This document shows, one piece after another, positions 49,482 through 57,700 of a stretch of DNA of 64,000 nt; position 1 is the first letter of the stretch; each line of letters opens with the position of its first letter. The notes beneath the pieces were generated by a model, which made no database searches, was not told the origin of the DNA, and worked only from the letters and a program-made list of their open reading frames with translations. A program made the position numbers and the translations under genes. This DNA comes from Vicinamibacterales bacterium (GTDB lineage Bacteria; Acidobacteriota; Vicinamibacteria; Vicinamibacterales; 2-12-FULL-66-21), in contig DASSPH010000032.1 in assembly GCA_035699745.1 (NCBI GenBank), positions 62,001 through 126,000 on the forward strand, given 5' to 3'.

Positions 49482-49501
49482 AGTCTGCGCCGCGCGCGAC
49501 T
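49482..49501. promoter_or_regulatory. Dyad AGTC-N12-GACT, copy 2 (candidate activator site)
   Basis: AGTC at 49482 and GACT at 49498 have exactly the spacing of copy 1. The flanks are TTT on the left and TAC on the right. It lies about 60 bases before the candidate -24/-12 element. Confidence 0.5.
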
Positions 49502-49514
49502 TACGTCGGTTTCC

Positions 49515-49544
49515 CCGCCGGATCCGGCGCCAATTCCGCCGGAT
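49515..49544 (+). repeat. Direct repeat CCGCCGGAT, 21-base period
   Basis: Two identical nonamers start at 49515 and 49536, a 21-base period that is about two turns of DNA. The first overlaps a perfect 12-base palindrome. The spacing suits a protein that binds one face of the helix, but GC-rich chance repeats are possible. Confidence 0.4.
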
Positions 49545-49560
49545 GTCCACGGATCAGCTC

Positions 49561-49576
49561 AGGCCGCGTGTTTGCA
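49561..49576 (+). promoter_or_regulatory. Candidate sigma-54-like -24/-12 promoter, beta-helix gene
   Basis: AGGCCGC-N4-TTGCA keeps the invariant GG and GC with the right spacing. A start near 49588 would give a leader of about 40 bases that includes the ribosome site at 49612. It is the best -12 match of the three candidates. Confidence 0.45.
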
Positions 49577-49611
49577 CAGTCCCTCAGCCTCGATTGTCAT
49601 CGGAATATTCC

Positions 49612-49617
49612 GGAGGA
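49612..49617 (+). promoter_or_regulatory. Ribosome binding site deciding the ATG at 49627
   Basis: GGAGGA lies nine bases before the ATG. It favours this start over the in-frame codon at 49543, which would add 28 residues ahead of a clear signal peptide. Confidence 0.8.
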
Positions 49618-49626
49618 TTGTTCAAC

Positions 49627-51162
49627 ATGCGACTTGCAGTTCGACTCGTTGCCGCGTGGGTTGCCGCGGTCGGTCTTCTCCCGGCCGTCGCCTCGGCTCA
49701 GAGCGGCGTGACGTTCGTCGTCACCAGCACCGGCGATGGGGCCGACAGCAACACCGGGGACGGCGTCTGCGCGACGGCCGGCAACGGTCCGTGCACCCTG
49801 CGCGCCGCGATCCAGCAGGCCAACGCCGTCGCCGGCACCGACACCATCCACTTCGCGATTGGCACCGGGTTGCAGCGGATCAACGTCGGGTCCGCGCTGC
49901 CGATCATCACCAGCCCGGTGGTGCTCGACGGCACGACGCAGCCGGGGTTCGTCGATCGGCCGCTGATCGAGGTCAACGGCAACGGCGCGCCCGGCGGCAT
50001 CCAGGTGACGGCGGGCAGCTCGACGCTGCGCGGCCTGGCGGTCACCGGATTCAGCGGTGACGGCATCACGCTGAAGACCAAGGGCGGCAACGTCCTGGAG
50101 ATGAACTACGTCGGGCTGAGCGCCGACGGGGACACCGGCACCAACACGGGCCATGGCGTCGTGATGCAGAACTCGCCGAACAACCGCATCGGCGGTCCGG
50201 CGGTCTCGCAGCGCAACGTGATCAGCAACAACAAGGCGAAGGGCGGCGGCGGCGGCATTGTCGTCGACGGCTCGAACGGCGCCGTCATCCAGGGGAACTT
50301 CATCGGCGTCGACGTGACCGGCATGCTGGAGCGTTCGAACGAGGCCCGCGGCATCGCGGTGATCGGGTCGAGCAACCTGCTGATCGGCGGACCGGGCGCC
50401 GGCATGGGGAACCTGATCGCCGGCAACCGCGCCACCGGCGTCCGCATGCTGGGCGGCTCCAGCAACAACATCGTGCAGGGGAACTTCCTCGGCGTGAACC
50501 GCACCGTCACCGACTTCATCGCCAACGATCGCGGCGTGCAGATCCGGGGCGGCAGCGGCCACCAGATTCTCGGCAACGTGATCGCCGGCAACACCTACGA
50601 CGGCGTCCTGATCTGGGAGGACTCGACCGACAACCTGATCCAGGGGAACCTCATCGCGTTCAACGGCCGCGGTCCGATCGGCGATCCGATGGAGGCGGGG
50701 TTCAACGGCGTGTGGATCGCGCAGGGGCTGCGCAACCGCATCGTCTCGAACTCGATCCACTCGAACGGGCTGCGCGGGATCGACCTCGGTACGCCGCAGG
50801 CGATCACGCCGAACGACCTGGGCGACGGCGACTCGGGGCCGAACAATTTCCAGAACTTCCCGGTGTTCACCTCGGTAACCACCGCGGGCGGCGCCACGCG
50901 CCTGGTCGGCACGCTGAACAGCACGGCGAATGGCACGTTCCTCGTGCAGCTCTTCGCCGACACGGTGTGCGATCCGGCGGGCGGACACGGCGAAGGGCGC
51001 TACGCGCTCGGGCAGGTGAACGTGGTGACGAACGGCGCCGGCAACGGCGCCTTCGATGTGGTCCTCCCGTTCACGGTGCCGGTTGGATTCGGGGTTGCGG
51101 CGACCGCGACCGATTCGACCGGCAACACCTCGGAATTCTCGGCCTGCGTAACGGTCAAGTAA
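49627..51162 (+). CDS. Secreted right-handed beta-helix protein with CSLREA-like N-terminal motif
   Basis: A protein of 511 residues. The signal peptide is clear (RLAVRLVAAWVAAVGLLP, then AVASA before the likely cleavage point). Next comes a segment rich in D, G and T containing CTLRAAIQQANA, which resembles the CSLREA motif of surface or secreted proteins. Many short repeats with N-x-I, G-N-x-I and G-V-x-I patterns follow (for example NLIQGN, NIVQGNFLGV, NRIVSNSIHSN), the hallmark of a parallel beta-helix. The C-terminal 110 residues look like a beta-sandwich (TLNSTANGTFLVQLFAD). No catalytic residues of pectate lyases or similar enzymes can be assigned. It sits alone between the PKS and NRPS units with its own candidate promoter and a terminator after it, so an exported or cell-surface role linked to the product is inference. 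Confidence 0.85.
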   Translation: MRLAVRLVAAWVAAVGLLPAVASAQSGVTFVVTSTGDGADSNTGDGVCATAGNGPCTLRAAIQQANAVAGTDTIHFAIGTGLQRINVGSALPIITSPVVLDGTTQPGFVDRPLIEVNGNGAPGGIQVTAGSSTLRGLAVTGFSGDGITLKTKGGNVLEMNYVGLSADGDTGTNTGHGVVMQNSPNNRIGGPAVSQRNVISNNKAKGGGGGIVVDGSNGAVIQGNFIGVDVTGMLERSNEARGIAVIGSSNLLIGGPGAGMGNLIAGNRATGVRMLGGSSNNIVQGNFLGVNRTVTDFIANDRGVQIRGGSGHQILGNVIAGNTYDGVLIWEDSTDNLIQGNLIAFNGRGPIGDPMEAGFNGVWIAQGLRNRIVSNSIHSNGLRGIDLGTPQAITPNDLGDGDSGPNNFQNFPVFTSVTTAGGATRLVGTLNSTANGTFLVQLFADTVCDPAGGHGEGRYALGQVNVVTNGAGNGAFDVVLPFTVPVGFGVAATATDSTGNTSEFSACVTVK

Positions 51163-51195
51163 GGACGCACCGAAGAAGTCGACTCGGCTCCCCCA

Positions 51196-51233
51196 GGGCC
51201 GGCACGCCGCACGGTGCGCCGGCCCGGCTTTTT
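51196..51233 (+). terminator. Intrinsic terminator after the beta-helix gene
   Basis: GGGCCGGC (51196-51203) pairs perfectly with GCCGGCCC (51218-51225), with further partial pairing inside, and TTTTT follows at 51229. It lies 33 bases after the stop. Confidence 0.8.
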
Positions 51234-51256
51234 CCCCAATCCGGAAGGTAGACTAA

Positions 51257-51276
51257 AGTCATCCATCCGGGAGACA
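51257..51276. promoter_or_regulatory. Dyad AGTC-N12-GACA, copy 3 (candidate activator site)
   Basis: AGTC at 51257 and GACA at 51273 keep the N12 spacing of the other two copies, with TAA and TTT flanks like copy 1. An extra AGACT half-site lies just upstream (51250-51254). It precedes the NRPS operon. Confidence 0.5.
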
Positions 51277-51299
51277 TTTGTCCCTTTCGAGCCTGAACA

Positions 51300-51313
51300 C
51301 TCGATTTTTCGAG
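51300..51313. repeat. Small inverted repeat in the NRPS leader region
   Basis: CTCGA-TTTT-TCGAG is a perfect five-base stem with a four-base loop, between the dyad and the candidate promoter. Function unknown. Confidence 0.35.
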
Positions 51314-51341
51314 AGTTTACGGCCGTTCCGCCCCCCGAGAC

Positions 51342-51357
51342 TGGCCCGCATCTTGGA
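51342..51357 (+). promoter_or_regulatory. Candidate sigma-54-like -24/-12 element, NRPS operon
   Basis: TGGCCCG-N4-TTGGA matches the -24 half well; the -12 half has GG for GC. It lies about 65 bases after the dyad and about 48 bases before the start codon. Confidence 0.35.
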
Positions 51358-51390
51358 ATGCCCCCCCCGCACCCAATTGAGTCCACGTCA

Positions 51391-51396
51391 GGAGAG
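51391..51396 (+). promoter_or_regulatory. Ribosome binding site deciding a TTG start
   Basis: GGAGAG eight bases before TTG at 51405 supports this rare start codon. No ATG or GTG in the frame fits the N-terminal helix better. Confidence 0.6.
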
Positions 51397-51404
51397 CATC
51401 CAAG

Positions 51405-52871
51405 TTGTCGTCTGGCTTGCCGTCTGAAGCGAAGCGAACCCTGCTCGCCCGCCTGCTCTCGGAGCGCGCGGCCGCCGGCGTCCGTGTCTCCGCGCCGGCC
51501 GCCGACCGCCCGTGGACGCTGTCGTTCGGGCAACGGCGCATCTGGTTCGCCGAGCAGCTGTCCCCGGGCACGTGTGCGTACCTGGTCCCGGTCGCGATCC
51601 GGATCCGCGGATCGCTGGATCGGGCGGCGCTCGCGCGCGCGCTGGGCGAGATCGTGGCGCGCCACGACGCGCTTCGGACGACGTTCCCCCTGGTCGACGA
51701 TCGGCCGGTGGCGCAGGTGGCGCCGCCGCGGCCGGTCCCGCTCGCCATCGAAGACATGACCACGGCGGATCCGAGCGCCCGTGAAGAGGCCGTGCGGCGT
51801 GTGTGCCGCGACGAGATCCGCGTGCCGATCGACATCGTCAACGGGCCGATCGTGCGGATGCGCCTCCTGCAGTTGGCCGCGGACGATCACGTGCTGCTCG
51901 TGACCGCGCATCATCTCGTGTGCGACGGCGTGTCGGTCGGCGTGCTCCTGCGGGAAATCGCCGCGGGTTACGACGCCTTCGCCGCCGGCGTGCCGCCGTC
52001 GTTGCCGGCGCTGCCGATGGCCTTCAGTGAGTTCGCGGCGTGGGAAGCGCGGCACGTGGACACGCCGGCCGTCGGCGAACAGCTTCAGTACTGGACGTCG
52101 CGCCTCGCGGGAAGTCCGATTCTCGATCTGCCGGCCGACCGCCTGCGTCCGGCGCACACGAGCCACCGCGGAGCGATCGCCTGGCGCACGCTGAGTCTCG
52201 CGCAGGTGCGCGCGCTGCGCGCGGTCGGCCAGCGCGGCCGCGGCTCGCTGTTCATGGTCCTGCTCGCGGCGTTCAAGACGCTGCTGGCGCGCTACTCCGA
52301 TCAGGAAGACGTGATCGTCGGCTCGCCCGTCGCGGGGCGCTCGAATCCGGCGACCGAACCGCTCATCGGCTGCTTCGTGAATACGCTGGCGCTGCGGACG
52401 GACCTGTCGGGCGACCCGTCGTTTCTCGAGCTGCTGGGCCGCGTGCGCGAGACGGCGCTGAACGCCTACCAGCGCGCGGAAGTGCCGTTCGACAAGGTCG
52501 TCGACACGATGCAGCTCGAGCGCGATCTGACGCGCGCCCCGCTCGTCCAGGTGTTCTTCAACATGGTCAGCCTCGCCGCCGCCCCGCATGCGCTGCGCGG
52601 CCTCTCCGTCCAGATGATCGACGCCGAGGAGGAAGGGGCGAAGTTCGATCTGACCCTCTACGCAATCGAGCGTCCGGACGATCTCCTGCTGCGCATGGTC
52701 TACGCGGCGGACCTGTTCGACGCCGCGACCATCGATCAAATGCTGCAGCGGTACGCCCTGCTGCTCGAGGCGATTGCCGCCGATCCGGCCTGCCGGCTGT
52801 CGGCGCTGCCGCTGGTCAGCGACGTCGAGCAGCTCGGCGAGATTGCGGCTTTCAACGTGGCGCTCGCATGA
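51405..52871 (+). CDS. Stand-alone NRPS condensation domain
   Basis: A protein of 488 residues made of one condensation domain. It opens with a helix SEAKRTLLARLLSER, shared in pattern with the C proteins at 40333 and 62545, then LSFGQRRIWFAEQL (C1-type motif), HHLVCDGVS (His 169-170, complete HHxxxDG), and later YSDQEDVIVGSPVAGR and VPFDKVVD. The protein has no adenylation or carrier domain. It overlaps the next gene by ATGA, and that gene encodes A-PCP, so together the two form a C-A-PCP module split into two proteins. As the first NRPS gene it probably joins the polyketide acyl chain to the first amino acid. It starts with TTG. Confidence 0.9.
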   Translation: MSSGLPSEAKRTLLARLLSERAAAGVRVSAPAADRPWTLSFGQRRIWFAEQLSPGTCAYLVPVAIRIRGSLDRAALARALGEIVARHDALRTTFPLVDDRPVAQVAPPRPVPLAIEDMTTADPSAREEAVRRVCRDEIRVPIDIVNGPIVRMRLLQLAADDHVLLVTAHHLVCDGVSVGVLLREIAAGYDAFAAGVPPSLPALPMAFSEFAAWEARHVDTPAVGEQLQYWTSRLAGSPILDLPADRLRPAHTSHRGAIAWRTLSLAQVRALRAVGQRGRGSLFMVLLAAFKTLLARYSDQEDVIVGSPVAGRSNPATEPLIGCFVNTLALRTDLSGDPSFLELLGRVRETALNAYQRAEVPFDKVVDTMQLERDLTRAPLVQVFFNMVSLAAAPHALRGLSVQMIDAEEEGAKFDLTLYAIERPDDLLLRMVYAADLFDAATIDQMLQRYALLLEAIAADPACRLSALPLVSDVEQLGEIAAFNVALA

Positions 52872-54709
52872 TCGTGACCGAGCGCGCGATCTTCCGGCCG
52901 GTCCACGCGTGGGTCGGCGACGTCGCCGGCCGGCGCGGCGACAGCGTCGCGATCGAGCAGGGCGGCGAGCGCGTGACCTACGCGGAGCTCGATCGGCGCG
53001 CCTGGACCCTGGCCAACGCGCTGCGGGCCGCCGGCCTGCCGCGCCACGGCATGGTCGTCGTGCTGACCGGCACGTCGGCCGACGCGATCGTCGCGATCCT
53101 CGGCGTGCTGCGCGCGGGAGGCATCTTCGTACCGCTCGACCCGCGCTCGCCGCGCCGCCATCTCGACACGCTCGTCGGCGAAGTGGACGCGAAGTACTTC
53201 GTCACCTCGGGCGATGCCGCGTCTCTGGCCGCCGCCATTGCCGGCCCCGATCGCGTCGTCACCGCCGTCGATCGCCTGACGGGGAGCGCCGCCCCGTTCG
53301 ACCTGGCGCGCGATCCGGACGACGCCTGCTACGTGTACTTCACGTCCGGATCGACGGGCCGCCCCAAAGGGATTCTCGGCCGCCTCAAGGCGATCGATCA
53401 GTTCATCCGGTGGGAGATCGACGCGTTCCGCTTCGGCGACGGGCTTCGCGTCAGCCAGTTGATCACGCCGTCGTTCGACGCATTCCTCCGCGACGTGTTC
53501 GTGCCGCTGTGCGCCGGAGGAACGGTCTGCGTCCCTGAGTCGCCGGACCTGAAGCTCGACGCGCCCCGGCTCGCCGCCTGGCTCGATGCGGCGCGCATCA
53601 ATCTGGTGCACTGCGTGCCGTCGCTGTTCCGCACGCTGCTCAACGAGCCGCTGCGGCCCGAACAGTTCGCCGCGCTCACCCACGTGCTGCTCTCCGGGGA
53701 GCCGCTGCTGCCGGCCGACGTGAAGCGCTGGTTCGACGTCTTCGGCCCGCGCGTCCAGCTCGTGAATCTCTACGGACCGTCGGAGACGACGATGGTCAAG
53801 TTCTTCCATCGCGTGCAGCCGGCCGACCAGTCACGGGCCTCGGTGCCGATCGGCCGCCCGATGGCCGGGACCACCGCGATCCTGGTCGATCGGCGCGGGC
53901 GGCCGGTGCCGCGCGGACTCGTCGGCGAGATCTACATCCGCACGCCGTATCGCTCGCTCGGCTATCTCGGCCAGGCGCCGGCCGGCGATCGGTTCGTGCA
54001 GAACCCGTTCGGCAGCGATCCCGCCGACATCGTCTATCGCACCGGCGACCTGGGCCGCGTCCTCGCCGACGGCAGCTTCGAGCTGCGCGGCCGCCGCGAC
54101 CAGCAGGTGAAGATCCGCGGCGAGCGGATCGAGCTCGCCGCGATCGAGAACGTGCTGCGCACCTGTCCGGACGTGCGCGACGTCGCGGTGATCGATCGCG
54201 ACGATGCGGCCGGGACGAAATACCTGTGCGCGTTCGTCGTCGCGCCGCAGACGATCGATGTCGCGGATCTCCGCGCGCGGCTCGCCGCCGAGCTGCCGCC
54301 GAGCATGGTGCCCGGTGTGTTCGTCCGCATGGACCGGCTGCCGCGCACGACCTCCGGGAAGATCGATCGCGCGCAGCTCCCCGCCACTGCGCGCGTCGCC
54401 GCCGACCGCCCCGTGTCCGAGCCGCCGCGAACCGATCTCGAACGGCGGGTGGGCGCGATGTTCGCGGAAGTCCTCGGCGTGCCGGCCGTGGGGGTGCGCG
54501 ACAGCTTCTTCGAGCTGGGCGGCCACTCGCTGCTGGCGACGCAATTGATCTCGCGGGTGCGCGCCGCGTTCCAGGTCGACCTGCCGGTGCGAAGCCTGTT
54601 CGAGGCGCCGACCGTCGCGGGGATCGCGCAGCGCGTCGACATGCTGCAGTGGGCCGCCGCCGCGCCGGTCGCGGACGCCGCGGCGCCGGCGAAGGAATTC
54701 GAGCTGTGA
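52868..54709 (+). CDS. NRPS adenylation-carrier protein (A-PCP)
   Basis: A protein of 613 residues; ATG overlaps the previous TGA (ATGA). Adenylation motifs are in order: YFTSGSTGRPKG (about 158), NLYGPSETTM, YRTGDLG, RRDQQVKIRGERIEL and RTTSGKID. The carrier domain follows with Ser 554 in ELGGHSLLATQ. By hand alignment to the GrsA pocket I read D-A-R-H-L-S-L-M-V-K; I do not recognise this code and leave the substrate open. There is no epimerase. A long open frame upstream (from 52040) is a shadow over the C gene. The next protein begins with a TubC-type docking domain, so this carrier's C-terminus (KEFEL) probably docks there. Confidence 0.93.
   Translation: MIVTERAIFRPVHAWVGDVAGRRGDSVAIEQGGERVTYAELDRRAWTLANALRAAGLPRHGMVVVLTGTSADAIVAILGVLRAGGIFVPLDPRSPRRHLDTLVGEVDAKYFVTSGDAASLAAAIAGPDRVVTAVDRLTGSAAPFDLARDPDDACYVYFTSGSTGRPKGILGRLKAIDQFIRWEIDAFRFGDGLRVSQLITPSFDAFLRDVFVPLCAGGTVCVPESPDLKLDAPRLAAWLDAARINLVHCVPSLFRTLLNEPLRPEQFAALTHVLLSGEPLLPADVKRWFDVFGPRVQLVNLYGPSETTMVKFFHRVQPADQSRASVPIGRPMAGTTAILVDRRGRPVPRGLVGEIYIRTPYRSLGYLGQAPAGDRFVQNPFGSDPADIVYRTGDLGRVLADGSFELRGRRDQQVKIRGERIELAAIENVLRTCPDVRDVAVIDRDDAAGTKYLCAFVVAPQTIDVADLRARLAAELPPSMVPGVFVRMDRLPRTTSGKIDRAQLPATARVAADRPVSEPPRTDLERRVGAMFAEVLGVPAVGVRDSFFELGGHSLLATQLISRVRAAFQVDLPVRSLFEAPTVAGIAQRVDMLQWAAAAPVADAAAPAKEFEL
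54691..54696 (+). promoter_or_regulatory. Ribosome binding site deciding a GTG start
   Basis: GAAGGA lies nine bases before the GTG at 54706, inside the end of the A-PCP gene. It supports coupled translation through the GTGA overlap. Confidence 0.6.
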
Positions 54710-57700
54710 GCGCCATCGATCTGCTCGCCCGCCTGCGCGCCAGCGGTATCCACGTCGCCGTCGACGGCGACCGGCTCCGCGTCCGCGGATCCGAGGCGGC
54801 GCTCACCGCGGAGCTGCGCGCCGAGCTGACGCGGCTGAAGCCCGACATCCTGGCGCTGCTGCGCGGCGGCACGACCGAGGGAGACGCGGCAATCCCGCGG
54901 GCGCCGCGATCGGGACGGTATCCGCTGTCGTTCGCACAACAGCGGCTCTGGCTGCTGCACCAGCTCGATCCCGCCAGCCCGGCCTACAACATCGCGGCGG
55001 CGATCCGCCTGCGCGGCGCGCTCAGCGTGCCGGCGCTCGAGCAGAGCATCAACGAAGTCGTCCGCCGCCACGACGTGCTGCGCACCGCGTTCGTCGCCGA
55101 TGGCGGCGAGCCGGCGCAGGTCGTGCGCCCGGCGCTGACCATCCCGCTGCGGCAGATCGATTTCCAGCACGTCGAACCGGCGCAGCAGGAGGCGGCGGTG
55201 CGCCGCTTCGCGCGCGACGAGGCCGAGAAGCCGTTCGCGCTGGCCGAGCCGCCGCTGATCCGGACGATGCTGCTGCGACTCGCGCCGGACGATCACGTGC
55301 TGCTCTTCACCGGGCATCACATCATCTCGGACGGCTGGTCGGCGGCGCTGTTCACCCGCGAGATCGGCGCCTCCTACGAGGCGATCGTCAGCGGCCGCAC
55401 GCCGGAGCTGCCCGCCTTGCCGATCCAGTACGGCGACTTCGCGGTGTGGCAGCGCGAGCGGCTGTCGGGGGCGCGTCTCGACGAACAGCTGGGCTACTGG
55501 CGGCGTCAGCTCGCGGGTCTCGAGCCGCTGCAGCTCACGACCGATCGCCCGCGCACCGACGCGCCGTGGTTCCGCGGCGGACGCGAGCGGCTGCAGCTGT
55601 CGCCGGCGATCGGCGAGGGCCTTCGCGAGCTCGGCCGCCGCCACGGGGCGACGCCGTTCATGATCCTGCTCGCGGCGTGGAACGTGCTGCTGCACCGCTA
55701 TACCGGCCAGCACGACCTCGTCGTCGGCTCCGCGATCGCCAACCGGACGCGCGCGGAGATCGAGCCGCTGATCGGCTTCTTCGTCAACGCGCTGGTGACG
55801 CGGACGGACGTGTCCGGCGACCCGACGTTCGTCGAATTGCTGGGCCGCGTGCGCGACGTGGCGCTCGGCGCGTTCGCGCACCAGGACGTCCCCTTCGAGA
55901 AGGTCGTCGAGGACCTGCAGCCGGAACGCCGTCTCGCCGAGAACCCGCTGTTCCAGGTGATCTTCGCCGTGCAGAACGCGCCGGCCACCGAGGCGGCGCT
56001 CACCAACCTGCACGTGGAGCCCTTCGAGCTGGACGTCACCACGACGCGGTTCGACCTCGAGGTGTACGTCCGCGAGCGCGCCGGCACGTGGGCCGTCGAG
56101 CTGCTGTTCCGCGAGGATCTGTTCGAGGCCGCGACCGTGCGGCGCATGCTCCGCCACTACGAAGGGATCCTCGAATCCGTGGTGGCGCGCGCGGACCGCG
56201 CGATCTCCGCCATTCCGATGGCGTCGAGCGACGATCGCCGGCTGGTGATCGACGAGTGGAACGCCACCAGCGCGCCGTATCCGAGCGACCGCACCGTCCA
56301 CGAGGTGTTCGCCGATCGGGCGCGGACGACGCCGGATGCCGTCGCCGTCTCGTTCGGCGGTGCGCCGCTCACCTACGGCGAGCTCGATCGCCGCGCGAAC
56401 CAACTGGCCCGGCGGCTCCGCGGCCTGGGTGTCGGACCCAACGTGCTGGTCGGCCTCGCCGCCGAACGCTCGCTCGACATGGTCGTCGGCCTGCTGGCGA
56501 TCCTCAAGGCCGGCGGGGCGTACGTGCCGCTCGAGTCCACCTATCCGCGCGAGCGGCTCGCGCTGATGCTGAACGACATCGCCGCGCCAGTGCTGCTGAC
56601 CCAGGCGCACCTGATCGAGCGGCTGCCGCTCGACGCGGCGCCGGCGACGCGCGTGCTGCGCCTGGACGCGGACTGGGCAGAGATCGCCGCGGAGAGTGAC
56701 GCGGCGATCGCCTCGACGTCCACGACCGACGACCTCGCCTACGTCACCTACACCTCCGGATCGACCGGCGTCCCCAAGGGCGTCGAGGTCCGGCACCGCG
56801 GCGTGCTGCGCCTGTTGTTCGGCGTCGACTACATCCGCTTCGGGGCGGACCAGACGTTCCTGCAGCTCGCGCCGGTCGCATTCGACGCGTCGACGCTCGA
56901 GATCTGGGGCGCCCTGCTGCACGGCGGGCGCTGCGCGCTCTATCCCGGCGCCGTCCCCACGACCGCCGAGCTCGGACAGGTCCTCGCCGGCGAAGGCGTC
57001 ACGACGCTGTGGCTCACGGCATCGCTGTTCAACGCGATCGTCGACGAGTCGCCTGAGATCCTCCGCCCGGTGCGGCAGCTGCTCACCGGCGGCGAAGCGC
57101 TCTCCGTCGATCACGTGCGCCGCGCCCTCGCCGCGCTTCCCGGGACGACCATCGTCAACGGCTACGGTCCGACCGAGAGCACGACGTTCACCTGTTGCTA
57201 TCCGATTCCGCGCGACCTTCCCGCGGATGCGCCCTCGGTGTCGATCGGACGTCCGATCGCCAACACCCGCGTCTACGTGCTCGATGCGGCGCTGAATCCG
57301 CAGCCGCCCGGCGTGCCCGGCGAGCTGTACATCGGCGGCGACGGGCTGGCGCGCGGGTACCTGCGCCGTCCGGAGCTGACCGCCGAACGTTTCATTCCGG
57401 ATCCGTTCCGCCAGGGCGGACGGCTGTACAAGACCGGCGACGTCGTGCGCTGGCTGCCTGACGGACGGCTGGCATTCATCGGCCGGCTCGACGGGCAGGT
57501 CAAGATTCGCGGCTTCCGCATCGAGCTGGGGGAGATCGAGAGCACGCTGCGGCGCCATCCCGCCGTGCGCAACGCCGCCGTCGTCGCGCGCGAGGACGAG
57601 CCGGGCGATCGCCGCCTGGTCGCCTACGTCGTCACGCAGCCGGTCGAGCGCGCCGCCAACAGCAGCGCGCTCGAAGCCGATCGCGTCGCGCAGTGGCAGA

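Larger units (their letters stand above)
49445..49626. other. Intergenic region upstream of the beta-helix gene
   Basis: This 182-base gap holds dyad copy 2 (49482-49501), a perfect 12-base palindrome (GCCGGATCCGGC, 49517-49528), a direct repeat CCGCCGGAT at 49515 and 49536, a candidate -24/-12 element (49561-49576) and a ribosome site. No small gene is evident. Confidence 0.6.

Noticed and set aside
49543-49626. Earlier in-frame start for the beta-helix gene
   Set aside because: It would bury the signal peptide and overlap the candidate promoter; GGAGGA supports the ATG at 49627.
54226-54705. Upstream extension of the bimodular NRPS start
   Set aside because: The added residues read through the A-PCP gene in another frame and are arginine-rich; the TubC-like domain begins right at the GTG at 54706, which has a ribosome site.
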